Program-made: the position numbers and the translations under genes
In this document: positions 6,347 through 14,481 of the stretch, piece by piece
Layout: each line of letters opens with the position of its first letter
How positions within the stretch are numbered: the stretch's first letter is position 1
Assembly: GCF_003990335.1 (NCBI RefSeq)
Contig: NZ_CP034683.1
Span: forward strand, 4,013,501 to 4,077,500
Source of the DNA: Rheinheimera mangrovi
Lineage (GTDB): Bacteria > Pseudomonadota > Gammaproteobacteria > Enterobacterales > Alteromonadaceae
Length of the DNA: 64,000 bases
Reading direction: 5' to 3'
The notes under the pieces: model-generated
What the model was told of the DNA's origin: nothing
Seen by the model: the letters and a program-made list of their open reading frames with translations, nothing else
Database searches by the model: none

Positions 6347-8065
6347 TTACCCAACTTGCCACTCCCCCACCTGCAGTCTCTGCTTCACGCCAAACACCAA
6401 AAACTGCAGGGCTTCGAATACTTGCTCAAAGTCGTTGTTTTGGGTGGTTAAGCCGGGCAAAGACAAATTAGCTTCGGTGAAAAAGCGCCGTTGTTCGGCT
6501 TGGGTGGTATTGGCTTGTTGCCACCAGTTGTTAATGCGGCCACGACTATGTTGCAGTAAGTCACGGCCCGGCAGGCGGTCGCTTTTGCTGCGGTTTTCGT
6601 TAGCTGTGCAAGGTAATAAATTCCACTGATCGTTATTGGGCCAATAGGAAAATGGCAGGCAGTGGTCTATGTCGAATTGTTTCAGTGTGCTGCCACTCCA
6701 AACCGACAGCACTTGCTCGCCTTGTTGTTGCAGCTTCATTACTTTATCGCGCACGGCGGCAGTTTCGCGTTTTTGTTCCAGCCATTGCAGGCTTAAATAG
6801 TAGGTTTCAAGCGGCAGCGCCCGTGCCTTATTCAGCTGATATTTGGCCATTTCGTCCACCCATTGCCGGGTTAATAAAGGCTCAATCCAGCAGCCGTAGT
6901 GGCGCAAGCACTGCCAGAGTTTGTCCTGATGGATTATGAAATGGCCAAAGCTAGCGAGGAAATCCTTATCGATGAGCACAGTATCTGTAGCAGTGCGGCG
7001 CTTTTTCTCTATCGCAAACAGCGGGTTATCCGGTGTTTTTTGGTAGATAAATGTCACTGGGCCTTGTTGAATGGTGTCGATGCAATGGCTAAATAACTTT
7101 TGCAGCGCTTTGGCATCAGGGCCAGTAAATAAAGCGCCTATGGCAAAATCGTCCGCTGCTAAATGCGTCAGTAAATCCCAACCATCTGCTTTTTGAAAAC
7201 CTAAACGTTTGGCCGGGTCAGAGTTTTGTTGCAGGTTATAACCATCCAGCAAGCGCTTAAATTGTCGGATCCAATACAGCACCACTAAGCCGACAGGTAA
7301 GATGATTTGCTGACTACTACTATCCAACACTGCGCCCGGATGAGCATCGGCAATACGCACCAAAGTTCGCAGTAGCGCCAGTTTGTAAGTAGAGGATTTG
7401 GACGAATTTAAAATGATATGCCGTACCTGACTTAAGCTACCGCTGCCATCGTCCGGCAAAGTACAGACAACAGTTTGCCATTGTACGTTTTCGCGGCCCA
7501 TAGCATCGGTGCCTTGCTGCTGAAAACTCAGCTCAAGCGCATGTTGCACACACAGCTGCTCTATGCTGTGAATACTGACTGGATAAGCAGTGCGACCGTC
7601 GTTAAAGTCGCCGTGGCGCAGGCTAATGACCAAACGGCCACCGGCTTTTAACAGGTTAGATAATTTACGAAAACTACGCTCTTGTTCGGCTGGAGTCAGG
7701 TGCATCCAGACAGCGCTGACTAAAATCAGGTCAAACTTCAGACCAAGTTGCAGCACAGTTTTTAGCTCTGGCAAGCGGTCGTCCAGCCAATGTACTGGTT
7801 TCTGTTGGGCAGCCTCTAACGTAGCAGTTTGTTGTTGCCCTAACTCACGTAAGGCTTTGGCAGGTTCCACCGCAAATACTTCGCATCCTTGTTGTGCCAG
7901 CCAGAGCGCATCACGGCCGCTGCCAGCGCCGATATCCAGCACTAAAGCATCGGCAGCAGGCCAGAAACTGCGCCAGCTTTGATGCACCTCTTCAGGTTTT
8001 AACGCATTGTATTGGCTGGCAAAACCTTCGGCGACCTGATGATAAATATCGATGTTACTGCTCAT
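6347..8065 (-). CDS. SAM-dependent methyltransferase fused to an HNH nuclease domain
   Basis: A 572-residue two-part protein. Residues ~1-200 are a class I methyltransferase: motif I 'LVLDIGAGSG' (residues 41-50), an acidic 'FAVEPA' motif II and 'LKAGGRLVISLRHGD'. The middle (~210-450) is unrecognised and mostly helical. Residues ~460-530 hold an HNH-type signature: 'FDIDHCLPFS', 'NNDQWNLLP' and 'NRSKSDRLPG', matching the D-H...N...N-xx-KSD pattern of HNH endonucleases. The methyltransferase half resembles small-molecule or TehB-like enzymes more than DNA methylases, since no NPPY/DPPY motif is seen. The substrate is unknown. A membrane protein gene follows. It may be a defence or stress gene, but that is inference. 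Confidence 0.85.
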   Translation of the reverse strand: MSSNIDIYHQVAEGFASQYNALKPEEVHQSWRSFWPAADALVLDIGAGSGRDALWLAQQGCEVFAVEPAKALRELGQQQTATLEAAQQKPVHWLDDRLPELKTVLQLGLKFDLILVSAVWMHLTPAEQERSFRKLSNLLKAGGRLVISLRHGDFNDGRTAYPVSIHSIEQLCVQHALELSFQQQGTDAMGRENVQWQTVVCTLPDDGSGSLSQVRHIILNSSKSSTYKLALLRTLVRIADAHPGAVLDSSSQQIILPVGLVVLYWIRQFKRLLDGYNLQQNSDPAKRLGFQKADGWDLLTHLAADDFAIGALFTGPDAKALQKLFSHCIDTIQQGPVTFIYQKTPDNPLFAIEKKRRTATDTVLIDKDFLASFGHFIIHQDKLWQCLRHYGCWIEPLLTRQWVDEMAKYQLNKARALPLETYYLSLQWLEQKRETAAVRDKVMKLQQQGEQVLSVWSGSTLKQFDIDHCLPFSYWPNNDQWNLLPCTANENRSKSDRLPGRDLLQHSRGRINNWWQQANTTQAEQRRFFTEANLSLPGLTTQNNDFEQVFEALQFLVFGVKQRLQVGEWQVG

Positions 8066-8124
8066 ACCTAAGCTGCGATCCTTGTGTATGGCTGACGCCA
8101 GAATAGGTCCACTATTACAAAGCT

Positions 8125-8149
8125 TTAGGGGAAAGCCAAGTCCCTAAAC
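8125..8149. terminator. Possible weak terminator hairpin
   Basis: TTTAGGG pairs with CCCTAAA across an 11-base loop, between the PAS-GGDEF stop and the methyltransferase start. There is no long T run, so the role is uncertain. Confidence 0.35.
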
Positions 8150-8172
8150 CAGACTATTCCACCAGCTTCAGC

Positions 8173-9066
8173 TCAATTATTATCAATATCCCGCCACACC
8201 AGTCTGTCGCGGCCCTGGTTTTTTGCTTCGTAAAGCAGAATATCTGCGCCTTTGTACAGCTGCTCAAAACTGGCTTTTGCTGAGATAGCCAAGCCTAAAC
8301 TTACTGTTACATCAATGCCTTGTATTTTTTCAGCTCGGATCATCGACAGCAACTTTTCGGCGAATTGGATTGGGGATTCGCTGCTTTGATTGAGGGTGAT
8401 GATGGCGAATTCTTCGCCGCCAATACGGGCCAGCACGTCGTTTTCTCTGCTGTTTTTCGCCAGCAACTGCCCCACTTTATGCAACACTTCGTCGCCGACG
8501 TCGTGACCGTGCTGGTCGTTGATTTGCTTAAAGTGGTCGATGTCGATCATAAAAAATGAGTAGGGTAGTTTATGCCGCAGCGCTTGTTTGATCAGCGTTG
8601 TGGCTCTGGAGACAAAAGCTCTGCGATTCAGTAAGCCTGTTAGTTCATCCGTTTGTGACAACACTTCCAGCTTCTCGGCCCTTAGCTCTAAATCGTTACG
8701 CAGGTTCACCAGTTCCTGATACAAGCTATCGCGCTGTTGTGCTGTGCTAATCACCCAATAAATTAGCCGGTTGCCGTTATCCACAATACGGGCATTAACC
8801 AATACAGGCACGGGCTCTGCGGCTTTGGTTTCAAGGGTTAACTGGATTTCTGCGCAGTACCCCTGATGCAGCAGCATAGGCATAACAAAACTTTCGATCA
8901 CAATTTTGGACGCGGCAGTAAATACCAAACCAATACGGGCGCCGCTTTGTGGCTCTTGTTGGCTGACCTGATAAAAATACTGGTTAGCAAACAGAATTTC
9001 GCGATCTTCGAGAGTGGTCACCACTAAACCGGTAGGGAAATCGTCCAGAGCAAATTCAGCCGTCAT
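8173..9066 (-). CDS. PAS-GGDEF diguanylate cyclase
   Basis: A 297-residue soluble protein. The PAS domain is at residues ~5-115 ('FPTGLVVTTLEDREILFANQYF' region), a short coiled linker follows, and the GGDEF domain is at ~130-295. The active site is GGEEF (residues 216-220), with the inhibitory RxxD site five residues upstream (REND), so product inhibition is expected. It should make c-di-GMP from two GTP in the cytoplasm under control of the PAS signal. Its ATG overlaps the stop of the upstream RsbQ-like hydrolase by four bases (ATGA), which implies translational coupling. The pairing recalls RsbQ-RsbP of Bacillus, where an alpha/beta hydrolase feeds a PAS-containing output protein. Confidence 0.93.
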   Translation of the reverse strand: MTAEFALDDFPTGLVVTTLEDREILFANQYFYQVSQQEPQSGARIGLVFTAASKIVIESFVMPMLLHQGYCAEIQLTLETKAAEPVPVLVNARIVDNGNRLIYWVISTAQQRDSLYQELVNLRNDLELRAEKLEVLSQTDELTGLLNRRAFVSRATTLIKQALRHKLPYSFFMIDIDHFKQINDQHGHDVGDEVLHKVGQLLAKNSRENDVLARIGGEEFAIITLNQSSESPIQFAEKLLSMIRAEKIQGIDVTVSLGLAISAKASFEQLYKGADILLYEAKNQGRDRLVWRDIDNN

Positions 9067-9896
9067 GCTTTGCTTTCATCTGGCTGTAAGGACTGCATAA
9101 AGTGTTGAATATGGCCAGCCACCTGTTGTGGATGCGTCATATGCAAACAATGGCCTTTGGCCTGCACCACCTGCAATACACTTTTTGGAGTGTGTTTATG
9201 CATATAGTCGCCGATGTACAAAGACGCCAGAGCGTCGGTTTGGCTTTGCAGCAGCAATACCGGGTGTTTATTCAGTGGTAATAAAGAGCGGTAGTCCGAG
9301 AAAAAAGTAGCTTTGGCGAAGTTTTTGGCTGTGATGGGGTTGGTGCTGCAGAAGCTTTCTGCAAGCTCGTTACTGACAAAGTCTTTATCTACATTGCCAG
9401 CCACTAAAGGCGCCAGATACTGGGCCCAGCCTATGTAATTTTTATCCATTAAATCAACTAGCTCAGTTAAATCTTCACGATTAAAACCACCCAGATAATC
9501 CGGCGGATGATTTAAAAAACAAGGCGATGGACACACCATCACCAGGCTATGAATTCGCTGCGGAATTTGCTGTGCTGCGATTAAACTGATGATACTGCTG
9601 ACCGAATGTCCAACCAGCACTACATTATGTAAATCCAGAGTGTTACAGATATCGATAATGTCCTGGGCATAACCTTCCAGATCGGAGTACTTTTGTCTGG
9701 AGTAAGCAGCAAGGTTAGAGCCACCCGACCCGACATAATCGAACAGCACTATTTTGTATTGGCTGCTTAGCTCTGGGGTTAGAAAACGCCACATCAGCTG
9801 GTTACAACCAAAACCATGCGCCATCAGCATCACCTGCTGGCCAGAGCCTGTTATTTTGACATTGTTTCTGCGGATGACGTCATCATTTGCAGGCAT
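9063..9896 (-). CDS. RsbQ-like alpha/beta hydrolase
   Basis: A 277-residue alpha/beta hydrolase. The oxyanion region is 'MLMAHGFGCNQLMWRF', the nucleophile elbow is GHSVS in 'VVLVGHSVSSIISLIAA' and the catalytic His is in 'AKGHCLHMTHP'; the acid is likely in 'SQTDALASLY'. These stretches match the RsbQ/KAI2-type hydrolases. The start at 9896 is chosen over 9908 because GGAG sits 7-8 bases before it. It is translationally coupled to the PAS-GGDEF gene. The likely role is to produce or bind a small molecule sensed by the PAS domain. The substrate is unknown and the functional link is inferred from RsbQP. Confidence 0.88.
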   Translation of the reverse strand: MPANDDVIRRNNVKITGSGQQVMLMAHGFGCNQLMWRFLTPELSSQYKIVLFDYVGSGGSNLAAYSRQKYSDLEGYAQDIIDICNTLDLHNVVLVGHSVSSIISLIAAQQIPQRIHSLVMVCPSPCFLNHPPDYLGGFNREDLTELVDLMDKNYIGWAQYLAPLVAGNVDKDFVSNELAESFCSTNPITAKNFAKATFFSDYRSLLPLNKHPVLLLQSQTDALASLYIGDYMHKHTPKSVLQVVQAKGHCLHMTHPQQVAGHIQHFMQSLQPDESKA

Positions 9897-10323
9897 AAAA
9901 AACTCCATCTAGTGCATGCGGAAATGGCGCTGAACTGTTACGGGACAATGGTAGGACAAATACAGCCATAGCATAAGCCAGACAAATTACTCCTTTAGTG
10001 TGATAAAAAAAAGATATAAAACAGTTATTTGTCCCGTGAGTAGCTGTTTTCAGCTGATCTGATTTTTCTGTGGCAGGGCCTTTTAATGCCTTGTACTGCA
10101 GTAGTGAGTCTGGAGTTAACACTGTAACGCCAGGTTGTTTATGCGTTCGTGTAAGTTTGCTGCCTACCCCAACAAGAAATAGCGGAATAACCTCGAACGC
10201 AGCTATTTTGAAAAGTCGGCGTCCAGAATTTTTACCCCAAAGCTATGCTGCAGACCGATTCAGTTCACCCGCACTTTCTGTTAAACTCCACCGCGCCTTT
10301 TTTCAGCCACAGAAGAAGTGAAG
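9897..10323. other. Intergenic region upstream of the hydrolase and purC
   Basis: About 430 bases between two divergent genes, holding their promoters. An A-rich tract lies at about 10004-10020. A weak TTCAGT-N17-TAAACT pair ahead of purC is the only promoter-like match noted. No PurR-like palindrome was recognised and no convincing ORF is present. Confidence 0.4.
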
Positions 10324-11430
10324 ATGACTCTTGCAACTCAGGTCCTGGCGGTCAATGACGACTTGCCTATTCGTACAGATTTACCTGTTCACTCAGGTAA
10401 AGTTCGCAGTGTGTACTGGCTGACTGCCGCTGACAGCGCGCGGTTGATCCGGGAAAAAAATTACCCTGTAGCACCAGACACGCCGCTGGCCATTATGGTC
10501 ATCAGTGACCGTATTTCTGCATTTGACTGCATCTGGCATGGCGAAAATGGCTTAAATGGTGTGCCTGGCAAAGGCGCGGCCTTAAACGCAATTTCCAATC
10601 ACTGGTTTGCTTTGTTTAAACAACATGGCCTGGCCGACAGCCATATTCTGGATATTCCGCACCCGCTGGTGTGGATAGTGCAAAAAGCCCGTCCGCTGAA
10701 AATTGAAGCTATTGCCCGGCAGTACATAACTGGCTCTATGTGGCGTGCTTACAGCAAAGGCGAACGTGAATTCTGTGGTATTACCTTGCCTGAAGGCCTG
10801 CAAAAAGATCAAAAACTGCCGGAGATTTTAATTACTCCGTCTACCAAAGGTATTATGACTGGATTAGCCGGTGTGCCGGAGGCGGACGATGTAAACATTT
10901 CCCGCGCCGATATTGAACGCCATAGCGCTGCTTTTGGTTTTGAACAATTATCCGATATCAGCCTGTATGAAACCCTGTTAAAACAAGGTTTTGGCGTGAT
11001 CAGCGACGCTTTAGCTGCGCTGGATCAGATGTTTGTTGATACCAAGTTTGAATTTGGTTATGTCAACGATGCCAATGGCAACAGCAAGCTGATTTATATG
11101 GACGAAGTGGGCACGCCAGACAGCTCACGGATTTGGGATGGCGCCAGCTGGCGCAATGGCAGCATAGTGGAGCAATCCAAAGAAGGCTTCCGCCAATGGC
11201 TGTTGAGTAACTTCCCTGATCCGGACATTATGCTGAATAAAGACCGGATGCCGGAGCGCGCCGCTTTAGCCCGCGACAACGCCCTGCCGACGGAAGTAAT
11301 GATGGATATTTCCCGCACATACCTTGGCATAGCGGAAAAAGTCACAGGCCGTAAAATTGAATTAGCCGCTAATCCTAAAGCCGAAATTATTGAGGTGTTA
11401 GGCCGCGATTATGGTTTGATAGCGGAATAA
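10324..11430 (+). CDS. purC: SAICAR synthetase (long form)
   Basis: Phosphoribosylaminoimidazole-succinocarboxamide synthase, which joins CAIR and aspartate using ATP in purine synthesis. The 368-residue protein is the long form seen in Shewanella-like bacteria. Signatures are '[11 protein letters not shown]', '[13 protein letters not shown]', '[13 protein letters not shown]' and '[14 protein letters not shown]'. The ATG at 10324 is preferred over the GTG at 10318 because an AGAAG lies at suitable distance. It is a monocistronic gene closed by a hairpin. Confidence 0.96.
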   Translation: MTLATQVLAVNDDLPIRTDLPVHSGKVRSVYWLTAADSARLIREKNYPVAPDTPLAIMVISDRISAFDCIWHGENGLNGVPGKGAALNAISNHWFALFKQHGLADSHILDIPHPLVWIVQKARPLKIEAIARQYITGSMWRAYSKGEREFCGITLPEGLQKDQKLPEILITPSTKGIMTGLAGVPEADDVNISRADIERHSAAFGFEQLSDISLYETLLKQGFGVISDALAALDQMFVDTKFEFGYVNDANGNSKLIYMDEVGTPDSSRIWDGASWRNGSIVEQSKEGFRQWLLSNFPDPDIMLNKDRMPERAALARDNALPTEVMMDISRTYLGIAEKVTGRKIELAANPKAEIIEVLGRDYGLIAE

Positions 11431-11455
11431 GCTTTTCACTACAAAGGCTCTATTG

Positions 11456-11481
11456 CAATGCCAGTCTGATGACTGGCATTG
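11456..11481 (+). terminator. Hairpin behind purC
   Basis: CAATGCCAGT pairs perfectly with ACTGGCATTG around a 6-base loop and TTG follows. It is a plausible terminator, although the T tract is short. Confidence 0.6.
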
Positions 11482-11526
11482 TTGTATCTGAAGCACGCAA
11501 AACCTTGTATTTAATGGAGATACAAC

Positions 11527-12012
11527 ATGATCCGCAGTGCAACCTCAGCAGACGCCACAGCTATTGCAGCCATTTATAACCACTATGTGCTGAATACCAG
11601 TGTCACTTTTGAAGAAGAAGCTGTTAGTACTGAACAGATGGCGGAGCGTATTGGGCAGGTAAAAGCGGATGGCTTGCCCTGGTTAGTGCTGGAGCAAAGC
11701 GGCGAACTACTGGGTTATGCCTATGCCACTAAATGGCGGATACGGTCAGCTTATCGGTTTTCGGTGGAAAGCACAGTTTATGTCAAAGACGGTGTGACAG
11801 CCAAAGGCCTGGGCAGTCAGTTGTATCAGCAACTGCTGGCTGAACTAAAAGTTCTGGGTTTGCATCTGGTGATAGGTGGTATCACTTTACCTAATAAACG
11901 AAGTGTAGCGCTGCATGAAAAATTTGGTTTCGAGAAATGCGGCCATTTTCAGCAGGTTGGCTTTAAATTTGAACAGTGGCGCGATGTCGGCTACTGGCAA
12001 AAGTTGCTGTAA
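11527..12012 (+). CDS. GNAT N-acetyltransferase (phosphinothricin acetyltransferase/MnaT-like)
   Basis: A 161-residue GNAT enzyme that transfers acetyl from acetyl-CoA to an amine. The MnaT/Pat pattern is visible: 'AIYNHYVLNTSVTFEEE' near the N-terminus, 'AYATKWRIRSAYRFSVESTVYV' in two parts, the CoA-binding loop 'VTAKGLGSQLY' and the 'NKRSVALHEKFGFEKCGHF' end. Family members detoxify methionine sulfoximine, phosphinothricin or related amino acids; the actual substrate here is not shown. GGAG stands in front of the ATG. It is a single gene behind purC. Confidence 0.88.
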   Translation: MIRSATSADATAIAAIYNHYVLNTSVTFEEEAVSTEQMAERIGQVKADGLPWLVLEQSGELLGYAYATKWRIRSAYRFSVESTVYVKDGVTAKGLGSQLYQQLLAELKVLGLHLVIGGITLPNKRSVALHEKFGFEKCGHFQQVGFKFEQWRDVGYWQKLL

Positions 12013-12163
12013 TTCAACACTCTCCCCCCAATACGAGAACCATCAATTTCGATTGAGAAACATCAGCTTTTATCTGCAAAGGTAAAGTTAAGTTTATCTC
12101 TGAACCCTGCTCTGCCATGCAGCGTCATAGCCAATGAAATCACAGGCAGAGGAGCAAAACGCC

Positions 12164-13039
12164 ATGAAAAACTCATTAACTACCAATACATCCAGGCGAC
12201 ATTTTATTAAGCAGCTTGGATTAGGCTTAGCCAGTATTCCGCTGATTGGCCTGGTGGCTTGTGGTGGCAGCTCAGACAGTACTGAAACAACCAGCAGCGA
12301 CTCTGGTACATCGGGTAGCGGTGGCTCAAGCGGCAGTTCAACAGGCAGTAGCACCAGTTGGGCCACTGGCGGTACAGCCGCTATGACGGCAAATTTCCCG
12401 GACGACAGTCTGTTTGCATTAGGCACTACTTGTACTGTCGCCTTAACCAAAAACTTAACTGAAGGCCCTTGTTACTTTACAGCGAACACACTGGATGATA
12501 TTTCCGATGCACAAGGCGGCTTGCCGATGCAGCTGTGTTTACGGGTGATCGACAACAGTTGTGAGCCGGTATCAGGCCTTGAAGTGGAAGTCTGGCACTG
12601 TGATGTGGAAGGTATTTATTCAGGTGATACCAATGGCAGCAGCGACAGCAGCGGTTTTTCCAGCTCGTTTTGCACAGGCAACCACAGTGAAGCCTTGCGC
12701 TCAAAATGGTTCAGAGGCACTCAAATTACCGACAACAACGGCAGGGTCAACTTTAAATCTTGTTTCCCTGGCTGGTATTCAGGCCGCACTATTCATATCC
12801 ACTTTCGTGTACGTAACAACAACAACGATGAGGTGGTTTCACAGTTTTGCTTCCCGGATGCATTCACCGCAGAAATTTGCACCACTCACACTGAATACAG
12901 CAGCCGTGGTATTCAGGACACCACCTTAAGCGCTGGCCGCGACACAGTCTTTGGCAACAGCTACGATGAGTTTTTATTTGATTATCAACAAAATTCAGAC
13001 GGCTCGTTGCTGGCTTACAAAACTATTCAGATTAGCTAA
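12164..13039 (+). CDS. Exported intradiol ring-cleavage dioxygenase-like protein
   Basis: A 291-residue protein. The N-terminus carries a twin-arginine motif (SRRHFIK) running into a hydrophobic stretch that ends in a lipobox-like LVACGG. A Ser/Gly/Thr linker of ~50 residues precedes the catalytic domain. The fold matches protocatechuate 3,4-dioxygenase-like proteins: 'LTEGPCYF', 'VEVWHCDVEGIYSGD' (Tyr ligand) and 'GWYSGRTIHIHFRV' (Tyr plus two His ligands for Fe3+). The start at 12164 is preferred over 12134 because GAGGAG lies just upstream. It is likely a folded, Tat-exported, lipid-anchored periplasmic protein. The aromatic substrate is unknown. No catabolic genes are nearby. Confidence 0.85.
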   Translation: MKNSLTTNTSRRHFIKQLGLGLASIPLIGLVACGGSSDSTETTSSDSGTSGSGGSSGSSTGSSTSWATGGTAAMTANFPDDSLFALGTTCTVALTKNLTEGPCYFTANTLDDISDAQGGLPMQLCLRVIDNSCEPVSGLEVEVWHCDVEGIYSGDTNGSSDSSGFSSSFCTGNHSEALRSKWFRGTQITDNNGRVNFKSCFPGWYSGRTIHIHFRVRNNNNDEVVSQFCFPDAFTAEICTTHTEYSSRGIQDTTLSAGRDTVFGNSYDEFLFDYQQNSDGSLLAYKTIQIS

Positions 13040-13332
13040 AACAGGCGAAAAAGTAGTGTTATACCAGTAACCAATACTAAAGTAGAAAAAAGTACATAGA
13101 GATCAAAGCAGTGTATGAAACCCTGCAACTATGCTTCGTTTCTATTTTGGTGTTGACTTTCTTTTTCATGTTCCTTAACTTGGCTTTACAGTGCTGTTTT
13201 TGTATTGAATCAAGAATGGACATATCGAAGAATCTGATTGCCTGGAAACAGGGTCGAAGTGATGTATAGCCTTGCATTTTTTAATTTAAGTTAGGCTCGA
13301 ATCAGAAATACAGCGACTTTTAAGGATGAATC

Positions 13333-13857
13333 ATGCGTTTATTTTTTATAGTACTTTTACTCTGTTGGTTTTCACCTTTTTGTAAAGCCGAACAGTTTTT
13401 TATGGATGTAGACCCCAGCTGGCAGCGTTCTTCCACTTTATCTTACGACGAAGCCGCTGCTTTATTCCGGCAGTATTACTGCACTATCTCCTCCGGCAGT
13501 GCTGTGATGTACGATCTGAAACAGCAAAGGCTGATGACAGCAAAACAAGCCACTGAGCAATTGCCTGAGCTAAAGCTGCACTGGACAGAATTTAAAGACT
13601 CTTATCAGAACGGCGCAGAAGTAAAGCAGCCTTGCCGTAAAGATATTCCGTGGCAAGAGCTGGCGCGGGTATTTCAGTTGCCTGAAACCAGTGCTGAAGA
13701 AAAAGTGATTATTTTTATCGAACCTGACGTCTTCAACCGGGAACTGTTTAAAGGGCATGAGGCTCTACAAAAAATTGACAGTAAATTTATGGCCCTATCG
13801 CATTATAACGGCATGAAAAAATACCTGGTGCAAATAGGAACTCCAAAAAATCGATAG
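13333..13857 (+). CDS. Secreted protein of unknown function, tandem copy 1
   Basis: A 174-residue protein with a clear signal peptide (residues 1-19, cleavage after CKA). The mature part has two cysteines (in QYYC and QPC) that could form a disulfide, and an alpha/beta composition with 'KVIIFIEPDVF'. I do not recognise the family. AGGA precedes the ATG. A second copy follows 573 bases on and differs at only nine residues, so the pair arose by recent tandem duplication. It is probably periplasmic. Confidence 0.8.
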   Translation: MRLFFIVLLLCWFSPFCKAEQFFMDVDPSWQRSSTLSYDEAAALFRQYYCTISSGSAVMYDLKQQRLMTAKQATEQLPELKLHWTEFKDSYQNGAEVKQPCRKDIPWQELARVFQLPETSAEEKVIIFIEPDVFNRELFKGHEALQKIDSKFMALSHYNGMKKYLVQIGTPKNR

Positions 13858-13905
13858 CGAAACAGAATGAGACGCCAGATAGCGTCGACTGTTTAAGGAT
13901 GAATC

Positions 13906-14430
13906 ATGCGCTTATTTTTTATAATACTTTTGCTCTGTTGGTTTTCACCTTTTTGTAAAGCCGAACAGTTTTTTACCGATGTTGCCCCCAGTTGGCAACG
14001 CTCCTCGACCTTATCTTACGACGAAGCCGCTGCTTTATTCCGGCAGTATTACTGCACAATCTCCTCCGGCAGTGCTGTGATGTACGATCTGAAACAGCAA
14101 AGGTTGATGACAGCAAAACAAGCCACTGAGCAATTGCCTGAGCTAAAGCTACACTGGACAGAATTTCAAGACTCTTATCAGAACGGCGCAGAGGTAAAGC
14201 AGCCTTGCCGTAAAGATATTCCGTGGCAAGAGCTGGCGCGGATATTTCAGTTGCCTGAAACCAGTACGGAAGAAAAAGTGATTATTTTTATCGAACCTGA
14301 CGTTTTCGTCCGGGAGCTGTGGAAAGGGCATGAGGCTCTACAAAAAATTGACAGTAAATTTAGGGCCTTATCGCATTATAACGGCATGAAAAAATACCTG
14401 GTGCAGATAGGAACTCCAAAAAATCGATAA
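13906..14430 (+). CDS. Secreted protein of unknown function, tandem copy 2
   Basis: 174 residues, about 95% identical to the preceding gene, with the same signal peptide and the same ribosome-binding region (AAGGATGAATC). The nine differences are scattered (for example Met24 to Thr, Asp27 to Ala, and two near residue 136). Both copies are intact, which suggests selection for dosage or early divergence rather than decay. A strong hairpin closes the pair. Confidence 0.8.
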   Translation: MRLFFIILLLCWFSPFCKAEQFFTDVAPSWQRSSTLSYDEAAALFRQYYCTISSGSAVMYDLKQQRLMTAKQATEQLPELKLHWTEFQDSYQNGAEVKQPCRKDIPWQELARIFQLPETSTEEKVIIFIEPDVFVRELWKGHEALQKIDSKFRALSHYNGMKKYLVQIGTPKNR

Positions 14431-14450
14431 TAAAGCTCCGGATTAACAAA

Positions 14451-14469
14451 GGGGAGCTTGTTGCTCCCC
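14451..14469. terminator. Bidirectional terminator hairpin
   Basis: GGGGAGC pairs with GCTCCCC around TTGTT, between the convergent secreted-protein pair and the ABC permease gene. Confidence 0.65.
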
Positions 14470-14481
14470 TCCCGCATTCTT

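Noticed and set aside
13077..13277. 66-codon frame on the minus strand
   Set aside because: No ribosome-binding site, no similarity and Lys/Arg-rich composition of A/T-rich intergenic DNA.
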